Assembly (NCBI GenBank): GCA_902762785.1
Contig: CACWPL010000008.1
Coordinates: forward strand, 1 to 64,000
From: an uncultured Ruminococcus sp.
Lineage (GTDB): Bacteria > Bacillota > Clostridia > Oscillospirales > Ruminococcaceae
DNA length: 64,000 nt
Direction: 5' to 3'
In this document: positions 57,569 through 64,000 of the stretch, piece by piece
Position numbering within the stretch: position 1 is the first letter of the stretch
Layout: every line of letters starts with the position of its first letter
The notes under the pieces: generated by a model
The model's database searches: none
Seen by the model: only the letters and a program-made list of their open reading frames with translations
Told to the model about the DNA's origin: nothing
Position numbers and translations under genes: made by a program

Positions 57569-57610
57569 GTCCCATCCTGCACCGTCCGGGGAGACGGTGC
57601 GGCTCGGGAC
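57569..57610 (+). promoter_or_regulatory. Structured 5' leader of the sodium-dependent transporter
   Basis: GCACCGTC (57579-57586) pairs with GACGGTGC (57593-57600), enclosed by GTCCC (57569-57573) / GGGAC (57606-57610). It starts about 10 bases after the presumed transcription start. No known riboswitch is recognised. Confidence 0.45.
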
Positions 57611-57663
57611 GATCCGACAGGACACGAGCGACATCTAGGGTATCATTTAGGAGGAGAAAACCA

Positions 57664-59049
57664 ATGAACGAAAAACGAAACTCATTTTCCAGCTCGATCG
57701 GCTTCGTGCTGGCGGCAGCTGGGAGCGCGGTCGGATTGGGCAATATCTGGCGCTTCCCGTATCTGGCGGCGAAGGACGGCGGCGGCCTGTTCCTCGTCAT
57801 CTACATCATCCTCGCGCTGACCTTCGGCTTCGCGATGATCGTCTCCGAGACGGCCATCGGCCGCAAGACCAAGCAGAGCGCCCTGACGGCCTACGGCACG
57901 CTCCACAAGCCCTCGAAATGGATCGGCGTGTTCGCCTGTCTGGTGCCGTTCCTGATCCTGCCGTACTACTGCGTCATCGGCGGATGGGTGCTCAAATACT
58001 GTGTCGCCTTCCTGACCGGCGGCGGTGCGGCTGCAGCGGAGGACGGCTATTTCACGGGCTTCATCACCGACCTCTGGCCGCCGATCATCTTCGACGTGAT
58101 CTTCCTGCTGGCGGTGGCGGTCATCATCTATCTGGGCGTCAACAAGGGCATCGAATCGCTCTCGAAGGTGCTCATGCCGGTGCTGCTGGTCATGGTCGTC
58201 GGCATCGCCATCTTCTCTCTGACCATCAAGGGGCGCGAGGGCGGCCTCTCCGCCATGGACGGCCTCAAGGTCTACCTGATCCCGAGCCTCGCCGGGATGG
58301 GCGCGAAGGACGTGTTCATCGTCGTGCTCGACGCCATGGGACAGCTCTTCTACAGCATCAGCGTGGCTATGGGCATCATGGTCACCTACGGCTCCTATTT
58401 CAGGGACGACAGCAACTTGATGAAGTCCGTCAACCAGATCGAGCTGTTCGACACGGTCGTGGCCTTCCTTGCGGGCATCATGATCATCCCTGCGGTCTAT
58501 GTCTTCCTCGGTGAGGAGGGCATGCGCAGCTCCGGCCCCGGCCTGATGTTCATGGCGCTGCCGCGCGTGTTCGCGGAGATGGGCGTGGTCGGCAATGTGG
58601 TCGGCGCGGTGTTCTTCCTGATGGTGCTGCTCGCGGCGCTGACGAGCGCGATGTCCGTGCTCGAGGCGGTCGTGGCGAGCCTGATCGACGCCTTCGGGTG
58701 GAGCCGCCGCAAGGCCACCATCGTCGAGTCGTCGCTCGCGCTGGCGATCGGGATCGTGGTATGCCTGGGCTATAACGTCCTCTACTTCGATGTCAAGCTC
58801 CCCAACGGCTCGAATGCCCAGATCCTCGACATCATCGACTACATCAGCAACAATGTCCTCATGCCCGTCGTGGCGATCGGCACCTGCATCCTGATCGGAT
58901 GGCTCGTCGGCCCCAAGACCGTCATCGACGAGGCCACCAAGAACGGCGAGCGCTTCGGGCGCAAGGGCCTCTACATCGTGATGATCAAGTTCATCGCGCC
59001 GGTGATGCTCTTCCTGCTGCTGCTCGGCTCCGTTGGCATCATCCACTGA
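57664..59049 (+). CDS. Sodium-dependent transporter, NSS/SNF family
   Basis: A 461-residue LeuT-fold symporter with about 11-12 helices. The helix-1 signature SIGFVLAAAGSAVGLGNIWR is the sodium/substrate site, followed by RFPYLAAKDGGGLFLVIYII. Later: GMGAKDVFIVVLDAMGQLFYSISVAMG and LLAALTSAMSVLEAVVA (helix 8). Likely substrate is an amino acid such as tryptophan or tyrosine, which sequence cannot settle. AGGAGG lies 8-9 bases before ATG 57664. Monocistronic. Confidence 0.94.
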   Translation: MNEKRNSFSSSIGFVLAAAGSAVGLGNIWRFPYLAAKDGGGLFLVIYIILALTFGFAMIVSETAIGRKTKQSALTAYGTLHKPSKWIGVFACLVPFLILPYYCVIGGWVLKYCVAFLTGGGAAAAEDGYFTGFITDLWPPIIFDVIFLLAVAVIIYLGVNKGIESLSKVLMPVLLVMVVGIAIFSLTIKGREGGLSAMDGLKVYLIPSLAGMGAKDVFIVVLDAMGQLFYSISVAMGIMVTYGSYFRDDSNLMKSVNQIELFDTVVAFLAGIMIIPAVYVFLGEEGMRSSGPGLMFMALPRVFAEMGVVGNVVGAVFFLMVLLAALTSAMSVLEAVVASLIDAFGWSRRKATIVESSLALAIGIVVCLGYNVLYFDVKLPNGSNAQILDIIDYISNNVLMPVVAIGTCILIGWLVGPKTVIDEATKNGERFGRKGLYIVMIKFIAPVMLFLLLLGSVGIIH

Positions 59050-59094
59050 CAGACGCAGCGCCCTCGGGCGATGCCCATTTGGGTGCGGGAACAC

Positions 59095-59143
59095 AAGACC
59101 GCTGCCGTCCATCCCCACAGGATCCTCGGCAGCGGTCTTTTTT
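59095..59143 (+). terminator. Terminator of the NSS transporter gene
   Basis: AAGACCGCTGCCG (59095-59107) pairs with CGGCAGCGGTCTT (59127-59139), then a T run. Confidence 0.9.
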
Positions 59144-59171
59144 CAGTGATGCAGTGAGAGATGGGTGACGG

Positions 59172-60077
59172 CTACGCCCTGTCCTCTTGGGTCTCTGCCG
59201 GCTGACGGCCGATCGGCAGTCCCGGCAGGATGAGGGCGGCGAGGATGAGGACGATGCCCACGAGCTTGACCGGGCTCCGGCTCTCGTGCCAGAGCGTCAG
59301 GCCGAGCACAGCGCCGACCATCGGCTCGACGGCCACCAGGATGGCCGCGCGCGTGGGCTCGAGGCGGGCAAGTCCCCATGTATAGAGGAAATACGGCACG
59401 ACCGTACACAGCACGCCGATCCCGAGACACCACCACAGGAGCCCCGGCGCCGCCGCGACCGTCTGCACGACCTCCCCTGCCCCGCAGACCGGCAGCGCGC
59501 CGCAGAATCCGAGGACGAAGGTGTAGACCGTGACGGTCAAGGAGCCGTACCGCGCGAGCGCATAGCGGCCGAAGATGGTGTACAGTCCATAGAAAAAGCC
59601 CGAGGCGAGGCCGGTCAGGAGCGTGAGCGGCGTGAGGCCGGAGGTGCCGGACAGTCCCGCCACGCAGGCACATCCCGCCACCGTCAGCACGAGCGCCGCG
59701 AGCTTGACGGACGTGATGCGTTCTTTAAAAAGGATCGCCGAGAGGAGCATGATGAACACCGGCGAGGTGTACAGCAGCACGACGGCCACGGATGCCTGCG
59801 CCTGCACCATCGTGTAGAAATAGCAGACATTGAAGAGCACGATGCTGATGATGCCCGTGCCGACGAACATCCAAAGATCGCGCAGCCGGATGCGCAGCGC
59901 CTCCCTGCGGAGCGCGGCGACGGCGAGCGTGAAGAGCGGCGCGGCTACGGCCAGACGGATCCAGGTGATCTGGAGCGCGTCGAGCCCGACGGCGGACAGA
60001 TGACGGATGAAGAGGCTGATGATGCCCCAGAGCACCCCCGCCGTCACCACGGCGAGGACCGGTGCGAAACGCTTCAT
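59172..60077 (-). CDS. EamA/DMT-family transporter
   Basis: A 301-residue membrane protein with ten predicted helices in two EamA repeats. The first starts AVVTAGVLWGIISLFIRHLS and contains VLLYTSPVFIMLLSAILFKE; the second has GLASGFFYGLYTIFGRYA and LVAVEPMVGAVLGLTLWHES. Members export amino acids or other metabolites. Own promoter at 60118-60146. Confidence 0.92.
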   Translation of the reverse strand: MKRFAPVLAVVTAGVLWGIISLFIRHLSAVGLDALQITWIRLAVAAPLFTLAVAALRREALRIRLRDLWMFVGTGIISIVLFNVCYFYTMVQAQASVAVVLLYTSPVFIMLLSAILFKERITSVKLAALVLTVAGCACVAGLSGTSGLTPLTLLTGLASGFFYGLYTIFGRYALARYGSLTVTVYTFVLGFCGALPVCGAGEVVQTVAAAPGLLWWCLGIGVLCTVVPYFLYTWGLARLEPTRAAILVAVEPMVGAVLGLTLWHESRSPVKLVGIVLILAALILPGLPIGRQPAETQEDRA

Positions 60078-60117
60078 GTGGAGGTCTCCCTTCTGCCGCG
60101 CGCGGCGGCCATCTCAC

Positions 60118-60146
60118 ATTATAGCACATCGGCCGGGAGGATGCAA
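60118..60146 (-). promoter_or_regulatory. Promoter of the EamA transporter
   Basis: Minus strand: -35 TTGCAT (60141-60146), 17-bp spacer, -10 TATAAT (60118-60123) with an upstream TG. Confidence 0.87.
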
Positions 60147-60184
60147 GCCCCCCGCCGCGACTTTACGAAACGGAGCTGATACCA

Positions 60185-61612
60185 ATGGAAACTCTCAATG
60201 AACTGATCCGCAGCATCGACGGCGTGGTGTGGGGGATCCCCCTGATCGTGCTGATCCTGGCGTGCGGGGTGCTGCTGACCGTGCGGCTCGGGCTCGTGCA
60301 GGTGCGGCGGCTCGGCACGGCGCTGCGCTTCATGGTGCAGAACGAGGAGGGCGATGGCGAGGTCTCGAGCTTCGCGGCGCTCTGCACGGCGCTCTCCGCC
60401 ACGGTCGGCACGGGCAACATCGTCGGTGTCGCGACCGCGATCGCGGCGGGCGGGCCTGGCGCGCTCTTCTGGATGGAGGTCGCCGCGTTCTTCGGCATGG
60501 CGACCAAGTACGCCGAGGGACTGCTGGCCGTCAAGTACCGCGTCCATGAGCCGGACGGCACCATGCTCGGCGGCCCCTTCTACTACATCGAACGCGGTAT
60601 GGGCAAAAAATGGTCGTGGCTCGCCAAGCTCTTCGCGGTGTTCGGCCTCTGTGCCGGCATCATGGGCATCGGAACCATCACCCAGATCAACGGCATCACC
60701 TCCGCGGCCAACAGCTTCTTTGACCCGGATGCCCTCCATACCGTGACCATCCTCGGCCGTCCCTACACGCTCACGACCGTCATCGCGGGGCTCTTCATCA
60801 CGCTCTGCGTGGCGCTCATCATCATCGGCGGCATCAAGCGCATCGCGCAGGTGTCCGAGGTCGTGGTGCCGGTCATGATCCTGCTGTATGTCGGGAGCTG
60901 CCTGACCATCGTCATCGGCCACATCACCGAGATCCCCGCGGCGGTCGTCACGATCCTGCAGGGGGCGTTCGGCCTGCGTGCCGTGGCGGGCGGTGCGGTC
61001 GGGACGGCGATCGTCCTGGCGATGCGCAGCGGCGTGGCACGCGGCATCTTCTCGAACGAGGCCGGCCTCGGCTCTGCGCCCATCGCGGCCGCCGCCGCCC
61101 GCACCCATGAGCCGGCGCGGCAGGGACTCGTCACCATGACGGGCACCTTCATCGACACGATCGTCGTCTGCACGATGACCGGCCTCTCCATCGTCATGGC
61201 CGGGAGCTACGACAAGGGCCTCGAGGGCGTGGCCATCACGACCGACGCCTTCCGCTATGGTCTCCCCTTCCCGGAGCAGGTGTCGGCGTTCATTTTGATG
61301 ATCTGCCTCGCGGTGTTCGCGTTCACGACCATTTTGGGGTGGAACTACTATTCCGAGCGCTGCCTCTCCTACCTGATCGGCGGCGCGAACAAGACCGTGA
61401 CGCTCGTCTACCGCTGGATCTATGTCGCGGCGGTCGCGATCGGGCCGTATCTGGCGGTCGAGGCGGTGTGGAACCTCGCGGACATCTTCAACGGCCTCAT
61501 GGCCATCCCGAACGTCATCGCGCTGATCGCCCTCTCCGGCGTCACAGCCGCGGAGACGAAGGACTACCTCTCCCGCCTCAAGGCCGAGGAGCGGGCGGCG
61601 AGGAAGAAGTAA
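60185..61612 (+). CDS. Alanine/glycine:cation symporter (AGCS family)
   Basis: A 475-residue sodium/alanine-type symporter. Family motifs: SSFAALCTALSATVGTGNIVGVATAIAAGG, EVAAFFGMATKYAEGLLAVKYR, GTAIVLAMRSGVARGIFSNEAGLGSAPIAAAAA, and GWNYYSERCLSYLIGG. Shown as pieces, these are diagnostic. CGGAG lies before ATG 60185. It may be driven from the region between it and the divergent EamA gene, where no clear rightward promoter was found. Confidence 0.95.
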   Translation: METLNELIRSIDGVVWGIPLIVLILACGVLLTVRLGLVQVRRLGTALRFMVQNEEGDGEVSSFAALCTALSATVGTGNIVGVATAIAAGGPGALFWMEVAAFFGMATKYAEGLLAVKYRVHEPDGTMLGGPFYYIERGMGKKWSWLAKLFAVFGLCAGIMGIGTITQINGITSAANSFFDPDALHTVTILGRPYTLTTVIAGLFITLCVALIIIGGIKRIAQVSEVVVPVMILLYVGSCLTIVIGHITEIPAAVVTILQGAFGLRAVAGGAVGTAIVLAMRSGVARGIFSNEAGLGSAPIAAAAARTHEPARQGLVTMTGTFIDTIVVCTMTGLSIVMAGSYDKGLEGVAITTDAFRYGLPFPEQVSAFILMICLAVFAFTTILGWNYYSERCLSYLIGGANKTVTLVYRWIYVAAVAIGPYLAVEAVWNLADIFNGLMAIPNVIALIALSGVTAAETKDYLSRLKAEERAARKK

Positions 61613-61633
61613 CGCCTTATATCACGATACAGA

Positions 61634-61665
61634 GCCCCCTTCTATCCGATCGAAGGGGGCGCTTT
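61634..61665 (+). terminator. Terminator of the AGCS transporter gene
   Basis: GCCCCCTTC (61634-61642) pairs with GAAGGGGGC (61652-61660), then GCTTT. Confidence 0.8.
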
Positions 61666-61745
61666 GGCAGCTATCGTATCGCGGAGATGCGTGGCCGGAA
61701 ACAGATCGCCATCTGAAAAAGGCCGGGCATCCATGTTTTCGTTTT

Positions 61746-62201
61746 TTATAGATACATCGCCATAGGATCGTCATCAGGCGCTTCCAGGATCTTTGTATCC
61801 TTGATGCACTGCTTGATCCACTTTTCATCCTCCAGCGCCGCCTTTGGGACCCCGTATCTCTGGTGAAGGATATCCAGAAAAGCAAGAAAATTAGCCGGAA
61901 AGCCATTCATCCCCGTTGCCGCTATCACAGTATCATCGTATGTGAGATACAGTCTCCACATCGTTCCATCTAAGACTCCATCGTTATCATAATACCGTTT
62001 GTTCCACTTTTTGAGAAGCTTCATATCTGCGATGAAGCTGTCTTCTATGTCTGTAAGATCCAACTGGAACGGTCTCCCATTGACGAGAAAAAGGATACTG
62101 ACCCTCCCACTTTCGGATGTTTCAAGGATCGTATCATATCCTTCACCGATATGATGCCAAGCATCTGTCCATTCAAATCGAAAGGCTTTTATCCTTGCCA
62201 T
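61746..62201 (-). CDS. AT-rich orphan protein, function unknown
   Basis: A 151-residue cytosolic protein: MARIKAFRFEWTDAWHHIGE, RPFQLDLTDIEDSFIADMK, and a C-terminal FLDILHQRYGVPKAALEDEK. No family is recognised. AAAGGAGG precedes ATG 62201 by about 10 bases. G+C over 61801-62160 is about 45% by my count, far below its neighbours, which suggests recent transfer. Small acidic single-domain proteins like this are sometimes immunity proteins, but no toxin gene is adjacent. Confidence 0.78.
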   Translation of the reverse strand: MARIKAFRFEWTDAWHHIGEGYDTILETSESGRVSILFLVNGRPFQLDLTDIEDSFIADMKLLKKWNKRYYDNDGVLDGTMWRLYLTYDDTVIAATGMNGFPANFLAFLDILHQRYGVPKAALEDEKWIKQCIKDTKILEAPDDDPMAMYL

Positions 62202-62224
62202 CCCAGCACCCCCCTCCTTTTATC

Positions 62225-62253
62225 ATGATACCACCTTTCGATGGGGATGTCAA
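62225..62253 (-). promoter_or_regulatory. Promoter of the AT-rich orphan gene
   Basis: Minus strand: -35 TTGACA (62248-62253), 17-bp spacer, -10 TATCAT (62225-62230). Confidence 0.75.
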
Positions 62254-62312
62254 GCAGCAGATCACTCTCCATATCAAGGGATAGCGCCGATCGGAGCGAT
62301 ACACAAAGAGAT

Positions 62313-62341
62313 AGCCCCCGCCGACTGCACCGGCGGGGGCT
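62313..62341 (-). terminator. Terminator of the GH44 gene
   Basis: AGCCCCCGCCG (62313-62323) pairs with CGGCGGGGGCT (62331-62341); leftward tail ATCTCTTTG. Confidence 0.82.
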
Positions 62342-62368
62342 CGATTCAAAGGAGGGGATGTATCTGCG

Positions 62369-64000
62369 TTAGTTCTGTGCGGTGGTCTCGGGCTTGAACT
62401 CGGTGATGAGCTTCACGACGTACTTCAGGATCATGAGCGCATCGGTGGTGTCCGGCGCACCGTTGAAGTCGACATCGGCAGCATCGGCCTGGTCGTCCGT
62501 CAGGGACAGACCACCCAGGAGCGCCTTGTTGATCGCGATGACATCCATGATGTCAACGACGCCGCTGAGGTCGACATCGCCCTTCTTGACGTTCGAGGGC
62601 ACAGAGGGATCCGTGGGCGCCTCGGTGGGAGTCTCGGTCGGTGCCTCGGTGGGCGTGGTCACGGCCTTGTCATAGACGAGGGTGACGGAATTGTAGGTGA
62701 TGGTCAGGTCGGCGCCGGTGTCGTCGTTGGAGGAGGACTTCCACCAATCCTGGATCTCGATGAAGGTATCGAGGGACTCGCCGTCTACGACCTTCGTGGT
62801 ATTCTCGACCGGATCGTCGGTCACGGTGAACTTGCCGTCCATCTCGACCACGCAGTCGCCCGTGCCGGCCTCATAGCCATAGGACTTGAAGCCCCAAACG
62901 GTGCCGTCCTCGCACTTGACATTGTTGAAGGCCAGGCCGCCGCCGCCGCCGTACCAGGATGCGCCGGAGGAGCAGGTCAGGGTCGTGTTGAGGATGATCT
63001 TCTTGAGGGACGCCATGTCCTCGACAGGGATCATCGGGAAGCCGTTCTTGGACTTCTCGAGGTCGGAGAACTGGAAGGTGACCTCGGTCTCGGTGTTCTC
63101 CTTCGGCTGGTCGATCTCGGCTTCGGAGGCATCCTTGGAGATGACCACCTGTGCCACGGAGAGCGCCGGGAGGGTGATGTTGACGGTGTTGCCGGTCACG
63201 TCGTTCTGTACGTCGATGACGCGGATGTCGCTGCTCTCGCCGGTGATGGCGTAGACGGTCGCGGAGCTGTAGTCGGCGCCGCCGGCGAGGGTGATGGTGG
63301 TGTTCTGGTCGTTCGTCATGTCCTTGTTGGTCACAACGACGGTGACAGTGGAGTCGTCCTCGCCCTGGATGGACGCATAGGCCGTGCCCTTCTCGACATC
63401 GGAGGACTTGGCGCTGACGAGCGTATCACCGAACGCACCGCCCTTGCCGTCATAGTTCGTGTAGAGGTCGATGGCGGAGAGCTGGTACTTGATGCTGCTG
63501 CTCAGCGGCCAGAGGGTCGCGAGGTAGACGTCGTTCGCGGCGAAGGCACCGAGCGCATCAGCCTCCGCGATCGCGCCGGACACATGGTCGCCGCCGCCGA
63601 AGTTGTACTCGGTCATGGCGAGCTTGGTGCCGGGATAGTAGGTGGAGATGGAGTTCTGGATGGTCGGCAGGAAGGGCATGTAATTGCTCAGCGCATCGGT
63701 CACCCAGCTCACCTCGCGGTAGCCCTTCTCATAGAGCGTGCGGGGCGCCTGGACGCGGGCCGCGATGTCCTTGTCGGAGGTGGCGCTGCTCTCGGTGACG
63801 CGGGCATCGCCCTTGGCCTCGGAGTAGTAGTGGACGTCGATGGCGTCGATCAGACGCTTGCCGGCGGTCTGCTCGGCCTTCTTCATCTGGTCGAGGTAGT
63901 AGGAGATGAACCAGTCATAGGACGCATCCTTGTCCGGGGCATCGTTGAGCTGGTAGTACGCATAGACACCGAACAGCGCCAGACCGAAGACCTCGGCCTT
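62369..64000 (-). CDS. GH44 endoglucanase/xyloglucanase with beta-rich module and dockerin, partial
   Basis: The 5' part lies beyond the right edge; 543 codons are visible. The GH44 C-terminal half shows RLIDAIDVHYYSEAKGDAR, KLAMTEYNFGGGDHVSGA (nucleophile Glu in TEYN) and ANDVYLATLWPLSSS, then a beta-sandwich (TVTVVVTNKDMTNDQNTTIT). A ~150-residue module with ASWYGGGGGLAFNN may bind glucan. A TEAPTETP linker and a type I dockerin (GDVDLSGVVDIMDVIAINKA; ADVDFNGAPDTTDALMILK) end the chain. The acid/base Glu is outside the window. Confidence 0.92.
   Translation of the reverse strand, partial: KAEVFGLALFGVYAYYQLNDAPDKDASYDWFISYYLDQMKKAEQTAGKRLIDAIDVHYYSEAKGDARVTESSATSDKDIAARVQAPRTLYEKGYREVSWVTDALSNYMPFLPTIQNSISTYYPGTKLAMTEYNFGGGDHVSGAIAEADALGAFAANDVYLATLWPLSSSIKYQLSAIDLYTNYDGKGGAFGDTLVSAKSSDVEKGTAYASIQGEDDSTVTVVVTNKDMTNDQNTTITLAGGADYSSATVYAITGESSDIRVIDVQNDVTGNTVNITLPALSVAQVVISKDASEAEIDQPKENTETEVTFQFSDLEKSKNGFPMIPVEDMASLKKIILNTTLTCSSGASWYGGGGGLAFNNVKCEDGTVWGFKSYGYEAGTGDCVVEMDGKFTVTDDPVENTTKVVDGESLDTFIEIQDWWKSSSNDDTGADLTITYNSVTLVYDKAVTTPTEAPTETPTEAPTDPSVPSNVKKGDVDLSGVVDIMDVIAINKALLGGLSLTDDQADAADVDFNGAPDTTDALMILKYVVKLITEFKPETTAQN

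Overview
The window reads as a chromosome segment from a high-G+C, fibre-degrading member of the Oscillospiraceae, most like Ruminococcus. Five secreted proteins carry type I dockerins, the modules that plug enzymes into a cellulosome. Substrates include xylan (GH10), xyloglucan or cellulose (GH44), pectate (PL1 and PL9 in one chain) and rhamnogalacturonan I (PL11). Firmicute core genes (scpA/scpB, type III glutamine synthetase, rpmB), two sporulation-type genes (spoIIP, gerW) and a reverse rubrerythrin fit an anaerobic, endospore-forming lineage. Promoters are mostly textbook sigma-A with 17-bp spacers. No CRISPR array, insertion sequence, prophage or rRNA was seen, and there is one tRNA (Arg-CCG).

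Layout. 1-1586: a GH10 xylanase cut by the left edge, with a 48-bp tandem duplication over its acid/base motif. 1.9-15.6 kb: alpha/beta hydrolase, a large sensor/AraC regulator, glnN, a PepV-like dipeptidase, a small Nif11/NHLP-like protein, ybaK, a dockerin protein of unknown function, a second sensor/AraC regulator behind a small XRE protein, and a double-rubredoxin rubrerythrin. 15.6-26.6 kb: the PL1-PL9 pectinase with a structured leader, a large inverted repeat, a GT2 enzyme, small membrane proteins, two decayed genes and an LRR-like dockerin protein. 26.6-30 kb: tRNA-Arg, spoIIP, a polysaccharide deacetylase and metA. 30-39.2 kb: a three-gene biotin carboxyltransferase operon, then a leftward run of RluB-like synthase, DacF-like peptidase, gerW, DUF2953, scpB, scpA and a site-2 protease. 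39.4-47.7 kb: rpmB, SseB-like protein, the PL11 lyase, DUF389 protein and the hpt-purine permease pair. 47.8-57.5 kb: VanY-like peptidase, a UbiA-type phosphoribosyltransferase with a polytopic membrane partner, a phosphatase, an HD-GYP sensor, TlpA-like and DUF1858 proteins, and a TetR-nagA pair. 57.6-62.2 kb: sodium-coupled amino-acid transporters, an EamA transporter and an AT-rich orphan. 62.4-64 kb: a GH44 dockerin enzyme cut by the right edge.

How it fits together. The dockerin proteins would be secreted and assembled on a scaffoldin encoded elsewhere. The two paralogous regulators (ligand-binding fold, GAF-like region, degenerate GGDEF, AraC DNA-binding domain) sit beside fibre genes and are plausible regulators of them, but no direct link can be shown from sequence. 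The most unusual signals are the duplicated catalytic motif in the xylanase, the regulator architecture, the palindrome inside the xylanase promoter spacer, the structured leader of the pectinase, the ECF-like/HD-GYP fusion and the UbiA phosphoribosyltransferase pair.
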